A stretch of DNA of 64,000 nucleotides from Rhizobium sp. BK650 (GTDB taxonomy: Bacteria; Pseudomonadota; Alphaproteobacteria; Rhizobiales; Rhizobiaceae). This document shows, one piece after another, positions 34,108 to 43,161 of this stretch; the stretch's first letter is position 1; each line of letters begins with the position of its first letter. A program made the position numbers and the translations under genes. A model generated the notes under the pieces. It worked only from the letters and a program-made list of their open reading frames with translations. It made no database searches and was not told where the DNA came from. The stretch lies in assembly GCF_014195325.1 (NCBI RefSeq), contig NZ_JACIBK010000001.1, positions 744,001 to 808,000 on the forward strand, given 5' to 3'.

Positions 34108-34668
34108 ATGAAGATACTTGCGATTTCCGGCAGTGCGCGCCAGTCGTCTACCAACACGGCCTTGTTGAGGGCTATGCGAACCGTCGCGCCTAACGACATC
34201 ACCATCGATGTTTTCGACGGTATAGGCGATCTGCCCGTGTTCTCGCCTGATCTGGAGGGGCCCGACCTGCCGGACAGCGTTCGCGCATTCATGCGAATGA
34301 TCTTCGACAGTGACGGACTGCTCATATCCAGCCCCGAATATGTTCGCAGCATTCCCGGCGGCTTGAAAAACGCGATCGACTGGCTCGTGTCAGGAGATCA
34401 GGTCGTCGGCAAGCCGATAGCGCTTGCCCACGCCTCCCACAGGGGAGACGATATGCTGACAATTCTGCGAACCGTGCTTTCAACCATAAGCGCCAGCTTC
34501 AACGAAAACCTGTTCTTCCGACTTCCGCTCATGAACGAGACGCCGGAATCGATCCAGGAGATTCTCAAGCGCCCCGCCAACCGCCAGGTCGCGGAGCAGT
34601 TCCTCCGGGATTTCGCTTCCTTCTGTCGAACCCAGGGTCATGACAGGCCGGACTCCATCATCCTCTAG
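34108..34668 (+). CDS. NADPH-dependent FMN reductase
   Basis: 186 residues of the flavodoxin-like family. It begins with the FMN phosphate-binding loop ILAISGSARQSSTNTALL and continues with SPEYVRSIPGGLKNAIDWL, the hallmark of NAD(P)H:FMN/quinone reductases such as ChrR and YieF. Activity on quinones, chromate or flavin is open. The ATG at 34108 is chosen over a TTG six bases upstream. Stands alone between the SRPBCC gene and a LysR gene that reads in the same direction. Confidence 0.85.
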   Translation: MKILAISGSARQSSTNTALLRAMRTVAPNDITIDVFDGIGDLPVFSPDLEGPDLPDSVRAFMRMIFDSDGLLISSPEYVRSIPGGLKNAIDWLVSGDQVVGKPIALAHASHRGDDMLTILRTVLSTISASFNENLFFRLPLMNETPESIQEILKRPANRQVAEQFLRDFASFCRTQGHDRPDSIIL

Positions 34669-34819
34669 GCTCATATTATGCGTCTGGTTCGTCTTTCCGC
34701 ATCCGGCCGTTTGATAGGAAGAAGTTTTCAGTTCATGCGACGATTTTGAATACTTCGACGGTTGCGGTCATTCTCCAATTTGGAATAATAGACGAGCTCG
34801 TTCATCAAGCGAGATCGAT

Positions 34820-35719
34820 GTGGATCTGTCTTCATTGGAAATTTTCCTCGCCGTTGCCGAAGAGGGCAGCGTCACCCGTGCGGCCAAGAGGCTTTCGCGC
34901 GCGCCGTCGAATGTCACGACCCGTATTCAGGCTCTCGAGGGACAGATGGACGCCACGCTCTTCAGCCGCGATGGCAAACGCATGACGTTGACACCGGAAG
35001 GGCAGCTCTTCGTCTCCTATGCACGGCGACTGACGGCACTGGCCGGGGAGGCGGAGCTCGCGCTGAAGGGCGCCCGCCCGCAGCCGACCCTACGCCTCGG
35101 CACAATGGAAAGCACGGCGGCGAGCCGGCTGCCGCCCGTGCTTGCTCGCTTCAACGACCGGAATCCGGATATCGCCCTGAAGCTGACGCTCGGCGCCACG
35201 CGGGAGCTGACGAAGGCGGTTCTATCCGGCGAGCTCGATTGCGCGCTGATCGCCACGCCGCAGGGTGAGCCCGGCTGGCTGTCGTCCTCCGGCGTCGATC
35301 CGGATGATCTGCATCAGGTGCGGGTCTACGAAGAAGACCTGCTGCTCGTGCTTCCGCCGCAGCATGCCGCGGTCTCGACTCCTCAGGATATTCGCCTTCC
35401 GGCGCTCGCAGCCCTGGAGCCGGGCTGCACCTATCGCCAGCTCGCCGAGCGGTGGGTCCGCGCCAACGGCAGGCTGCCGACGGTGGAGATGACCTCCTAT
35501 CATGCGATCCTTGCCCAGGTTATTGCCGGCAACGCCGTCGGCGTCATGCCGCGGTCGGTGCTCGACATGCTGCCCTGGAGGGCCGAGGTCGCCGTCCACC
35601 GGCTCGGTCCCGTCGATACGCTGCTGATTTCGAAGCGCGAGCAGCGGTCCGACCCGCTGCAGGCCTTCGAGCAGATCATGCTCATGTCGGCCGAGCCACC
35701 ACCCGCCATGCTGCAATAG
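34820..35719 (+). CDS. LysR-family transcriptional regulator
   Basis: 299 residues starting with GTG at 34820. Its HTH, LEIFLAVAEEGSVTRAAKRL followed by APSNVTTRIQALEGQM, is intact, and a periplasmic-binding-like effector domain follows (LRLGTMESTAASRLPPVLARF). It is transcribed in the same direction as the HPP-CBS gene, 44 bases upstream of it, which suggests that the pair acts together. Regulator of unknown signal. Confidence 0.9.
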   Translation: MDLSSLEIFLAVAEEGSVTRAAKRLSRAPSNVTTRIQALEGQMDATLFSRDGKRMTLTPEGQLFVSYARRLTALAGEAELALKGARPQPTLRLGTMESTAASRLPPVLARFNDRNPDIALKLTLGATRELTKAVLSGELDCALIATPQGEPGWLSSSGVDPDDLHQVRVYEEDLLLVLPPQHAAVSTPQDIRLPALAALEPGCTYRQLAERWVRANGRLPTVEMTSYHAILAQVIAGNAVGVMPRSVLDMLPWRAEVAVHRLGPVDTLLISKREQRSDPLQAFEQIMLMSAEPPPAMLQ

Positions 35720-35763
35720 CAGCGCCTACCATCCAGTCCCGAGCCTAAGTCAAAGAGTTCTAC

Positions 35764-36888
35764 ATGCGCATGCCAAATCCCGACGAGAGATCCCGCCGGT
35801 TTTCCATCTCGCGGCTGTTTCATCCCATTCTCGCCGGTGCGACGCTGCGCGACCGGCTGCTCGCCTGTCTCGGGGCGCTGGTTTCCATTGCACTGACGGG
35901 CCTGCTCTGCGGCGCGCTGTTTGGCGAAGGTTCACATCTGCCGCTGATCGTGGCCCCGATGGGGGCGTCTGCCGTGCTGCTCTTTGCCGTGCCGGCCAGT
36001 CCGCTCGCTCAGCCCTGGTCGATCATCGGCGGCAATACGATATCGGCGATCATGGGGGTTGCGGCGGCAAGCGCGATCCATGATCCGATCATAGCGACCG
36101 GGGTGGGTGTGTCGCTGGCGATTGCCGCCATGTCCTTTACCCGCTGCCTGCACCCGCCGGGCGGAGCGGCGGCGCTGACGGCGGTGCTCGGCGGTCCTGT
36201 CGTCGCCAGCTGGGGCATGCTCTTTCCGTTTGTGCCTGTCGCGCTGAATTCCTGCCTGCTGGTGGCGCTCGGCCTCGTCTTTCACAAGCTGTCACGGCAC
36301 AATTACCCGCATGTGGTGGCCGCACCCGTCAACACGCACCTGACGGCCGACCGGCCACCGGTGGAACGCGCCGGCTTCCAGGAAGAGGATATCGATGCGG
36401 CACTCGCCAAACTCAACGAGACCTTCGATATCGACCGCGCCGATCTCGCCCGGCTGCTGCGTCAGGTCGAATTCGAGGCCGTCGCGCGTTCGAATGCGGA
36501 CATCAAATGCGCCGATATCATGTCGCGCGACGTCATCGCGGTCGATGCCGATGCGACGGTGGAGCAGGCGCGCTGGCTGCTGCTCAATCACAATATAAGG
36601 ACTTTGCCGGTGCGCGATGAGGCCGGGAAATTGATCGGCACCGTCGGCCTTCGGGAGCTTGCGCTCGCCTCGGGTTCGGTGGAGCGGCTGGTCTCGCCGG
36701 CGACAACCGCGCGTGCCGACGCCGTGGCGATGGGGCTGCTGCCGGATCTGACGGATGGGCGCACCCATGCGGTCATTATCGTCGATGAGGAAAAACGTAT
36801 CATAGGGCTGATTTCGCAGACGGATCTGCTGAGCGCCGTTGCGCGAGCATTGCCGAAGGGCGGCAGGACCACGGCTGACGCGGCTTAA
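35764..36888 (+). CDS. HPP-family membrane protein with two CBS domains
   Basis: 374 residues. Residues about 25-175 contain four hydrophobic segments and the conserved HPP set: GASAVLLFAVPASPLAQPWS and LHPPGGAAALTAVLG. Residues about 235-370 form two CBS domains (IMSRDVIAVDADATVEQARW; VIIVDEEKRIIGLISQTDLL) which bind adenosyl nucleotides. HPP proteins of some bacteria transport nitrite or related anions, but no substrate can be stated here. It follows a LysR regulator by 44 bases. Confidence 0.9.
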   Translation: MRMPNPDERSRRFSISRLFHPILAGATLRDRLLACLGALVSIALTGLLCGALFGEGSHLPLIVAPMGASAVLLFAVPASPLAQPWSIIGGNTISAIMGVAAASAIHDPIIATGVGVSLAIAAMSFTRCLHPPGGAAALTAVLGGPVVASWGMLFPFVPVALNSCLLVALGLVFHKLSRHNYPHVVAAPVNTHLTADRPPVERAGFQEEDIDAALAKLNETFDIDRADLARLLRQVEFEAVARSNADIKCADIMSRDVIAVDADATVEQARWLLLNHNIRTLPVRDEAGKLIGTVGLRELALASGSVERLVSPATTARADAVAMGLLPDLTDGRTHAVIIVDEEKRIIGLISQTDLLSAVARALPKGGRTTADAA

Positions 36889-36894
36889 CGCCGA

Positions 36895-37191
36895 TCAGCG
36901 CATGCCGAGATAGGCGAGCAGGCAGGCCGCCGCTGCAGTGACGGCGAGTTTCGGCCATCTGTCGTCGAAGACGAAGGCAAGCAACGCGCCCCCGGCAAGG
37001 GTGACGCCAGCGCTCCAGAAACTTTTGTCGGCGCAGGTCAGCGCGAGGGCGGCGAGGAAAACAGCGCTTGCCACCATCGTCACCGGAGCCGAGGCCCTGA
37101 CGATGTCATCCTCCACTACATAGGGGAGGATGAAGCGCCGCAGGCTGAGGGCGAGGGTGGCTGCGAGCAGAAGGTCGGTCAGGAAAGGCAT
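36895..37191 (-). CDS. Small hydrophobic membrane protein, unknown
   Basis: 98 residues with three or four hydrophobic segments (MPFLTDLLLAATLALSL, ASAVFLAALALTC, TLAGGALLAFVF, LAVTAAAACLLAYLGM). No family was recognised with confidence; the length recalls the small partner of AzlCD-type transporters, but no AzlC is next to it. It converges with the HPP gene, only six bases away. The frame is open upstream to 37422, but the extension is basic and polar and unlike a membrane protein N-terminus. Confidence 0.55.
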   Translation of the reverse strand: MPFLTDLLLAATLALSLRRFILPYVVEDDIVRASAPVTMVASAVFLAALALTCADKSFWSAGVTLAGGALLAFVFDDRWPKLAVTAAAACLLAYLGMR

Positions 37192-37433
37192 GGCGCGTCC
37201 GGTGGTTTCCACCGAAACGCGTGCAAGTGATGTGCCAGTCGCGGGGAGTTTCAGCCGATCCTTGTGTTTGCGCGTGAATCGGGTCGGCGAGCGACCGGGC
37301 TTCGGCTCTTTATGCCCATTTATTGAATTGAGGATGATCAAAAAAGGATCAGAAGATCGATCTGCGCAAAAAGTCATCCCTGGAGCTGCCTGTCGGACTC
37401 GGGCTTCTGTCCCGGCAGGCATACAGCGGCAGG

Positions 37434-37625
37434 CTATTCGATGCCCCCATCCTGCGGCCGCGAGGGCATTACCAGCTCGGCGATGACACCAAGAATCCGC
37501 TTCGGTTTCCGTGCTTCGTTTGCGGTTTCACCGCCATACGTCAGCGGATGCGGGTCCTCGATCGGTGGCAGCGGCTGGCATTCGATGCAGAGGCAGCGGT
37601 AGGGTTTGATCGCCGCGGTCTTCAT
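37434..37625 (-). CDS. Small protein coupled to the zinc GTPase, unknown
   Basis: 63 residues, beginning [20 protein letters not shown]. The start codon overlaps the stop of the upstream COG0523 GTPase in an ATGA junction, which argues for translation. A CLCIEC cluster could bind a metal such as zinc, which would fit the zinc context, but this is inference. No family is recognised and the rest looks disordered. Confidence 0.5.
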   Translation of the reverse strand: MKTAAIKPYRCLCIECQPLPPIEDPHPLTYGGETANEARKPKRILGVIAELVMPSRPQDGGIE

Positions 37626-38827
37626 GCTGCCCGCCGGCTCCAGCTTGCAAATGGATCGGGCAGGTTGCGCCAGCGCTCAGGCGTGAAGGCGTCGCTGTCA
37701 ACCAGGCAGGCGTCGAGCTCCCGCCTGATCCAGGCCTCATCCATGGGGTCGGCGCCGATGAAGACGATTTCCTGGCGGCGGTCGCCCCAGATGGGGTCGA
37801 GATAGGGGCTGATGGTGCGCAGGAAGGCGGGCTCCTGCGGCCACTGTTCACGCGGAACGGCCGCCCACCAGAGACCCATCTTGCCGGTGCGGACGAGCGC
37901 GCCGGCCTGGCTGATCTCGCCAGCATGGTGCGGGCGGGTCGCGAGCCAGAAGAAGCCTTTGGCCCGGACGACACCAGGCCAGCTTCTGTCGAGAAAAACC
38001 TGCAGCTTGGCGGGATGGAAGGGACGCCTTTCGCGATAGACGAAGGAACGGATGCCGTATTCTTCGGTTTCCGGCACATGGTTCTTGAACCCGTGCAGTT
38101 CCTTGTACCAGAGCGGGTGGGTCTCGGCTTTGTCGATATCGAAGCGGCCGGTGCCCAGCACATCCTTCAATGCCACCTTGCCGAAATCCGTCTCGATGAT
38201 ACGGGCATCCGGATTGAGGCCGGCGATGATCTTGCGGGCCACATCGCGCTGGTCTCCGGTCGCGGTGCCAATCTTGTTCAGCACGACGACATCGGCAAAT
38301 TCGATCTGTTCGACGAGCAGGTCGACGATCGTCCTGTTGTCGCCATCGCCCGCGGTTTCGCCGCGGTCGGCGAGGAAATCGGACGAGGCGTAGTCGGCAA
38401 GCAAGTTGGCGGCGTCGACGACGGTGACCATCGTATCGAGGCGGGCGACATCGGAGAGGCTTGCCCCATTCTCGTCGCGGAATTCGAAGGTGGTGGCGAT
38501 GGGCAGGGGTTCGGCAATGCCTGTGGATTCGATCAGCAGGTAATCGAAGCGGCTTTGGTCTGCGAGCTGGCGGACTTCCTTCAGGAGATCGTCGCGCAGC
38601 GTGCAGCAGATGCAGCCATTGGTCATTTCGACGAGCTGCTCTTCCGTGCGCGAGAGATTGGCGCCGCCATCGCGCACAAGCGCGGCATCGATATTCACCT
38701 CGCTCATGTCATTGACAATGACGGCGACGCGCAGGCCTTCGCGGTTGGAGAGGACATGATTGAGCAGCGTCGTCTTGCCGGCGCCGAGGAAGCCGGAGAG
38801 GACAGTAACGGGAAGTCGTTTATCCAT
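37622..38827 (-). CDS. COG0523 (CobW/YjiA-type) GTPase, zinc-related
   Basis: 401 residues. G1 [15 protein letters not shown] near 12-26, the metal-binding GCICCTL near 70-76, the switch/metal-coupled IESTGIAEP and the G4 NKIG. The C-terminal domain (CobW_C) ends with [19 protein letters not shown]0523 members of this kind supply zinc to client proteins under zinc starvation. The 15-bp AT-rich palindrome in front of the gene resembles those of the neighbouring znu genes, so it should be part of the Zur regulon. Confidence 0.92.
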   Translation of the reverse strand: MDKRLPVTVLSGFLGAGKTTLLNHVLSNREGLRVAVIVNDMSEVNIDAALVRDGGANLSRTEEQLVEMTNGCICCTLRDDLLKEVRQLADQSRFDYLLIESTGIAEPLPIATTFEFRDENGASLSDVARLDTMVTVVDAANLLADYASSDFLADRGETAGDGDNRTIVDLLVEQIEFADVVVLNKIGTATGDQRDVARKIIAGLNPDARIIETDFGKVALKDVLGTGRFDIDKAETHPLWYKELHGFKNHVPETEEYGIRSFVYRERRPFHPAKLQVFLDRSWPGVVRAKGFFWLATRPHHAGEISQAGALVRTGKMGLWWAAVPREQWPQEPAFLRTISPYLDPIWGDRRQEIVFIGADPMDEAWIRRELDACLVDSDAFTPERWRNLPDPFASWSRRAA

Positions 38828-38842
38828 GATGTCACCGTATTA

Positions 38843-38857
38843 TGTTATAACGTTACA
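38843..38857 (-). promoter_or_regulatory. Candidate Zur box before the zinc GTPase gene
   Basis: TGTTATAACGTTACA, pseudo-palindromic with TGT/ACA ends, 16-30 bases upstream of the GTPase start. Similar to two elements in the znuA/znuC intergenic region, all rich in GTTAT. Confidence 0.6.
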
Positions 38858-39015
38858 TATGTGCTCAACAAAAAAAGGCGGAACGGGGTGTCGCCGCCTT
38901 CTTTCGCCGCAGCGCTCGCGGGGGGCGGGGGCTGCAAGTTCGGCTGGATGCGCCAGCGGCGCTCCGTCAATGTTCATCTGACGCATGGCCGAGTTAAACC
39001 CGGCTTGCGTTCAGG

Positions 39016-39981
39016 TCATGCGCTGGCGAGGCAGCTTCTCATGCTATCGGCGATGCCGCGCATGAGGGTGAAATAGAGATCGGGGCCGGCAGGCAGCGTA
39101 GCGGCTTCCGGGTCCAGCACGCCCGACTTAGCGTTTGTGCCCTCGATGACGATATTGACGAGGCGCGGTTCGAATTGCGGCTCGGCGAAGACGCAGGTCG
39201 CGCCGAGATCGCCGACCTTCTTGTGGATTTCCGAGACGCGCTCGGCCCCAGGAATGGTCTCGGGGCTAACGGTGATCGAGCCAGCGACACGGATATGGTA
39301 GCGGTGCTCGAAATATTGATAGGCATCGTGGAAGACGATGAAGGGCTTGTCCTTCACAGGTGACACGATGGCGGTGATTTCCTTGTCGAGCGCGTCGAGC
39401 CTGTCATCCAGCGCCTTGGCATTGGCCTCATAGGTCAGTGCATTCTCGGGGTCGGCTGCGACCAGCGTGGTGGTGATCTCGGTCGCCATCGCCTTGGCAT
39501 TCATGGGGTCGAGCCAGAGATGGGTGTCGAAGGCGCCATGGTCATGATCGGCGTCGGCATGTTCATGCTCCGCGGCGGGAGCGCCATCGTGCTCGTCGCC
39601 ATCGTCATGCGCCTCAAAGGCGCCGCCTTCGCGGAAGGGCAGCTTCACTAGGCCCGGCGCATCGTCGAGCCGAGCGACGATCGCGTCGGAGCCCAGCGAT
39701 TGCAGCGGCTTTTCGAGGAAGGCTTCGAGGCCGGGGCCGACCCAGAAGATCACCTTGGCTTCCTGAAGAGCGCGGGCGTTGGAGGGTTTCAGATTATAGG
39801 TATGCGGGGAGGCGGCGCCGTCGACGATCAGTTCCGGCTTGCCGACGCCCTGCATGATGGCTGCAACCAGCGAATGGATCGGCTTGATCGAGGTGACCAC
39901 GACAGGGGCATCGGCGGCCTGGGGAGACCCGGCGAAAAGAAGAGCCAGGATTGCGAGGGAAAGGCCCATCGCCAGTTTCAT
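39016..39981 (-). CDS. znuA: Zinc ABC transporter substrate-binding protein ZnuA
   Basis: About 321 residues. Signal peptide MKLAMGLSLAILALLFAGSPQAADA. Zinc ligands are in SIKPIHSLVAAIM, SPHTYNLKPSNAR and FDTHLWLDPMNAK, and the charged His-rich loop (HDDGDEHDGAP and AEHEHADADHDHG, about 135-160) is the ZnuA hallmark. ATG at 39981 has CGGAG about 7 bases upstream; earlier in-frame starts (39987 ATG, 40005 TTG) are possible. Delivers zinc to ZnuB in the periplasm. Divergent from znuC; the gap holds two Zur-box candidates. Confidence 0.95.
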   Translation of the reverse strand: MKLAMGLSLAILALLFAGSPQAADAPVVVTSIKPIHSLVAAIMQGVGKPELIVDGAASPHTYNLKPSNARALQEAKVIFWVGPGLEAFLEKPLQSLGSDAIVARLDDAPGLVKLPFREGGAFEAHDDGDEHDGAPAAEHEHADADHDHGAFDTHLWLDPMNAKAMATEITTTLVAADPENALTYEANAKALDDRLDALDKEITAIVSPVKDKPFIVFHDAYQYFEHRYHIRVAGSITVSPETIPGAERVSEIHKKVGDLGATCVFAEPQFEPRLVNIVIEGTNAKSGVLDPEAATLPAGPDLYFTLMRGIADSMRSCLASA

Positions 39982-40006
39982 CAGCATGCTCCGCTTGAAT
40001 TGCAAT

Positions 40007-40021
40007 TGTTATGTTATTACA
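40007..40021 (-). promoter_or_regulatory. Candidate Zur box 1 between znuA and znuC
   Basis: TGTTATGTTATTACA; TGT/ACA ends and GTTAT core as in the other two elements. It sits just upstream of the znuA start. Confidence 0.6.
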
Positions 40022-40028
40022 TCAATTG

Positions 40029-40043
40029 CGTTATGCTATAACG
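40029..40043 (+). promoter_or_regulatory. Candidate Zur box 2 between znuA and znuC
   Basis: CGTTATGCTATAACG, 6-bp perfect arms with a 3-base centre. Located about 41-55 bases before the znuC start. Two sites for two divergent promoters is the expected arrangement. Confidence 0.65.
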
Positions 40044-40083
40044 TGTGCAATAGCAGGATGCAACAGCACTTTCGGAAAATTTG

Positions 40084-41091
40084 ATGCTTTCTCCCGCAAA
40101 TAGTCCCGACAGGATCAGGGCCGAAACGCTGGTTTCGCTCGAAAATGTCGGCGTTCGCCGCGGCGGTCGCTGGCTGGTGCGCGGCGTGGATTTCTCCGTT
40201 TCGCGCGGCGAGATCGTCACGCTGATCGGCCCCAACGGCTCCGGCAAATCGACAAGCGCCAAGGCGGCGATCGGCGTGTTGAAGCCCGATGAGGGCAGGG
40301 TCATGAAGAAAGCCGGCCTCAAGGTCGGTTATGTGCCGCAGAAGCTCGCGATCGATTGGACATTACCGCTTTCCGTACGCCGGCTGATGACGCTGACCGG
40401 GCCGCTGCCCGAGGCCGATATCATGGCGGCACTGGAAGCATCCGGCATGGCGCATATGCTGGATGCGCAGGTGCAGCACCTCTCGGGTGGCGAATTCCAG
40501 CGGGCGCTGATGGCGCGCGCCATTGCCCGCAAGCCGGATCTTCTCGTGCTCGACGAGCCAGTGCAGGGCGTGGATTTCGCCGGTGAGATCGCGCTTTACG
40601 ACCTCATCAAATCGATCCGCAATACGACCGGCTGCGGTATTCTGCTGATCTCGCACGATCTGCACGTCGTCATGGCGGAGACCGATACAGTGATCTGCCT
40701 CAACGGCCATGTCTGCTGCCGCGGCACGCCGCAGACGGTCAGCCAGAGCCCGGAATATGTGCGCCTATTCGGCAGCCGTGCGGCGCAGACGCTTGCCGTC
40801 TACAGCCACCATCACGACCATACGCATCTGCCCGACGGGCGCGTGCTGCATGAAGACGGTTCGGTGACCGATCATTGTTATCCCGAGGATGGGCATCACC
40901 ATGATCATGACGATGGGCTCGGGCATGGACGTGATCACGGGCACGAGCATTCGCACGATCATGCCGAGGCTTATGCTCACGCTCATGCCGATGGAGATCA
41001 GTCGCACGGGCATGCGCATGCAGAAGCGCACGCCCATACCCACACGCATTTCCAGAGCGGAGCCAAAAGCGGGGAGGACCGACATGCTTGA
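40084..41091 (+). CDS. znuC: Zinc ABC transporter ATPase ZnuC with long histidine-rich tail
   Basis: 335 residues. Walker A GPNGSGKST near 50, signature LSGGEFQRALMARAI near 140, Walker B LLVLDEP and H-loop ISHDLHVVM. The usual ATPase ends near residue 235; here about 95 more residues follow with 27 histidines in alternating HxH and HHH patterns (GHHHDHDDG, GHEHSHDHAEAYAHAHADG). The tail presumably buffers zinc at the inner face of the membrane or acts in sensing. The ATG at 40084 follows a TTG. The last 8 bases overlap znuB. Confidence 0.93.
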   Translation: MLSPANSPDRIRAETLVSLENVGVRRGGRWLVRGVDFSVSRGEIVTLIGPNGSGKSTSAKAAIGVLKPDEGRVMKKAGLKVGYVPQKLAIDWTLPLSVRRLMTLTGPLPEADIMAALEASGMAHMLDAQVQHLSGGEFQRALMARAIARKPDLLVLDEPVQGVDFAGEIALYDLIKSIRNTTGCGILLISHDLHVVMAETDTVICLNGHVCCRGTPQTVSQSPEYVRLFGSRAAQTLAVYSHHHDHTHLPDGRVLHEDGSVTDHCYPEDGHHHDHDDGLGHGRDHGHEHSHDHAEAYAHAHADGDQSHGHAHAEAHAHTHTHFQSGAKSGEDRHA

Positions 41092-41899
41092 CGATTTCTT
41101 CGTGCGCGCAGTCCTTGCCGGCGTCGGGCTGGCGCTGACGACCGGGCCGCTGGGCTGTTTCATCATCTGGCGGCGCATGGCCTATTTCGGCGATACGATC
41201 GCCCATTCGGCGCTGCTGGGCGTCGCGCTCTCGTTGCTCTTCGAACTCAACCTGACGCTGGCCGTCTTCGTGGTGGCTGCCGTTGTCTCGATCCTGCTGC
41301 TCTTGCTGCAGAAGCGTCAGGCGCTGTCGGCCGATGCGCTGCTCGGCATCCTCTCGCATGCGACGCTGGCTATCGGCCTCGTCATGGTAGCCTTCATGAC
41401 CTGGGTGCGCATCGATCTTATCGCCTTCCTGTTCGGCGATATCCTGGCGGTGTCGACCAGCGATATCGCGCTGATCTGGGGTGGCGGCATTCTTGTGCTC
41501 GCGGCGATCGCCTGGCTGTGGCGTCCGCTCTTGGCAGCCACCGTCAATCCGGAACTGGCAGAGGCCGAAGGCCTGCGGCCGGAGCGGGCGCGGCTGTTCT
41601 TCATGCTCTTGATGGCCGTCGTCATCGCCATTGCCATGAAGATCGTCGGCATCATGCTGATCACCTCGCTGCTGATCATTCCGGCGGCAACGGCGCGGCG
41701 CTTCTCATCGACGCCGGAACTGATGGCCGTGCTCGCCTCGCTGATCGGCGCGGTCGCCGTCGTCGGCGGGCTCTTCGGCTCGCTGACCTATGACACGCCG
41801 TCCGGCCCGTCGATCGTCGTCGCCGCCCTCATTCTTTTCATTCTGAGCCTGCTTCCCGCCTGGCGCGGGCGCAGGGACCTGCAAGGACAAGGCTCATGA
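41084..41899 (+). CDS. znuB: Zinc ABC transporter permease ZnuB
   Basis: 271 residues with about eight hydrophobic segments. Family blocks: DFFVRAVLAGVGLALTTGPL, FFMLLMAVVIAIAMKIVGIML and PAATARRFSSTPELM. ATG at 41084 has GGGGAGG seven bases upstream and overlaps the end of znuC. The stop overlaps the zur start in ATGA. It forms the membrane channel of ZnuABC. Confidence 0.94.
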   Translation: MLDDFFVRAVLAGVGLALTTGPLGCFIIWRRMAYFGDTIAHSALLGVALSLLFELNLTLAVFVVAAVVSILLLLLQKRQALSADALLGILSHATLAIGLVMVAFMTWVRIDLIAFLFGDILAVSTSDIALIWGGGILVLAAIAWLWRPLLAATVNPELAEAEGLRPERARLFFMLLMAVVIAIAMKIVGIMLITSLLIIPAATARRFSSTPELMAVLASLIGAVAVVGGLFGSLTYDTPSGPSIVVAALILFILSLLPAWRGRRDLQGQGS

Positions 41900-42294
41900 A
41901 CGCACCGCAAATGACCCGCAACCAGATGCTCGTCTTCGACGTGCTCGAAAAGGCAGAGGGACCGCTCAGCGCCTATACGATCCTCGACAAGCTGCGCGAC
42001 CAGGGTTTTCGCGCGCCGCTGCAGGTCTATCGCGCGCTGGAAAAGCTGCTCGAATATGGCGTCGTGCACCGGCTCGAAAGCATCAATTCCTTCGTCGCCT
42101 GCGCCCATCCGGGCGAAGACTGCCACAGCCACGGCATCGTCGCCTTCGCGATATGCGAAAGCTGCGGGCAGGTGATCGAGTTCCACGACCATGAAGTGGA
42201 CCACCGGCTGATGGGCTGGGTGCGCAGCCAGAAGTTCAAGCCGGCGAAGACGACGATCGAGATCCGCGGCACCTGCGAGGCTTGTGCGGCTTAA
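41896..42294 (+). CDS. zur: Zinc uptake regulator Zur (Fur family)
   Basis: 132 residues. Winged HTH (LSAYTILDKLRDQGFRAPLQVYRALEKLLEYG) followed by a dimerization/metal domain. Structural-zinc cysteines: CESC near 96-99 and CEAC near the C-terminus; sensing histidines in CHSHGIVAF and FHDHEVDH. The position in the znuCB-zur operon identifies it as Zur rather than Fur or PerR. With zinc bound it should repress this operon, znuA and the GTPase. Confidence 0.95.
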   Translation: MNAPQMTRNQMLVFDVLEKAEGPLSAYTILDKLRDQGFRAPLQVYRALEKLLEYGVVHRLESINSFVACAHPGEDCHSHGIVAFAICESCGQVIEFHDHEVDHRLMGWVRSQKFKPAKTTIEIRGTCEACAA

Positions 42295-42404
42295 CTGGCA
42301 AGCGCCGGACGAAAACGATACTCCCCTCCTCTCGTGATCATGCTCGACGCTGGGCCGCGCCGGGGCCGCCTCGTCCCGGCGACTAATGCTCAGCCGTCGG
42401 GAGA

Positions 42405-43151
42405 TCAAAGCTTCGATCCGCCGTCGGCATGGATGATGTCGCCGGTGATCCAGCGGGCCTGGTCGGAGGCGAGGAAAGCGATGACGTCGCCGATATCCTC
42501 GGGCACGGCGAGGCGTTTGAGGGATTGCATGCCAAGCGCGAAATCTCGGCCGGCATCGGTCTTGGTGAAGTTGGACATATCCGTCTGGACGACGCCGGGA
42601 GCCACCGCATTGACGCGGATGCCGCGTGGGCCGAGGGCGGCGGCGAAGTGGGTTACGAGTGTGTCAATCGCTCCCTTGGTCGCGGCATAGGCATAGATCG
42701 TTCCGACCGAGGCACGGGCGGCGAGCGAGGAGACGAGCACGATGCTGCTGCCCTCATGCAGGATCGGTAGCAGTTGCTGCACGAGGAAGAAGGGGGCGCG
42801 GACATTGACGGCGAAGAGCCGGTCGAAATCCTCCACCGTCGTCTCCTCGATGGGGGCCGCCCTGGAGATACCGGCATTGGCGACAAGGATATCCAGCCGG
42901 TCGCCGACGATTTCGCGCACGCGGGCGGCGAGCTTATGCGGCCCGTCGGGGAGCGAAAGATCGGCGCCGACGGCTTCGGCGCGGCCGCCGGCGAGGCGGA
43001 TGTTCTCCACGACCACTTCGGCTTCCTGTTTGCCGCTCGAATAGTGAACAAGCACCTGGGCGCCGGCCTTGGCGAGAGCGAGCGCAGCCGCGCGGCCGAT
43101 GCCGCGCGATGCTCCCGTGACCAGGGCAGTTTTTCCGTTGCATTTGGTCAC
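42405..43151 (-). CDS. SDR-family oxidoreductase
   Basis: 248 residues, classical short-chain dehydrogenase: TGASRGIGRAAALALAKAGA cofactor loop near 9-28, ILVANAGIS, and the YAATKGA catalytic Tyr-Lys with upstream SSLAAR serine. Ends HADGGSKL. The GTG at 43151 has GAGGAG nearby and lies 11 bases after the preceding SDR stop; an ATG 30 bases further upstream lies inside that gene. NADP preference is suggested by the basic residue after the first strand. Second gene of an SDR pair. Confidence 0.85.
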   Translation of the reverse strand: MTKCNGKTALVTGASRGIGRAAALALAKAGAQVLVHYSSGKQEAEVVVENIRLAGGRAEAVGADLSLPDGPHKLAARVREIVGDRLDILVANAGISRAAPIEETTVEDFDRLFAVNVRAPFFLVQQLLPILHEGSSIVLVSSLAARASVGTIYAYAATKGAIDTLVTHFAAALGPRGIRVNAVAPGVVQTDMSNFTKTDAGRDFALGMQSLKRLAVPEDIGDVIAFLASDQARWITGDIIHADGGSKL

Positions 43152-43161
43152 AGTGCTCTCC

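Noticed and set aside
40795..41070. Repeated CAT/CAC stretches looking like a tandem repeat or CRISPR
   Set aside because: They are codons of the His-rich ZnuC tail in frame, with no regular repeat-spacer unit.
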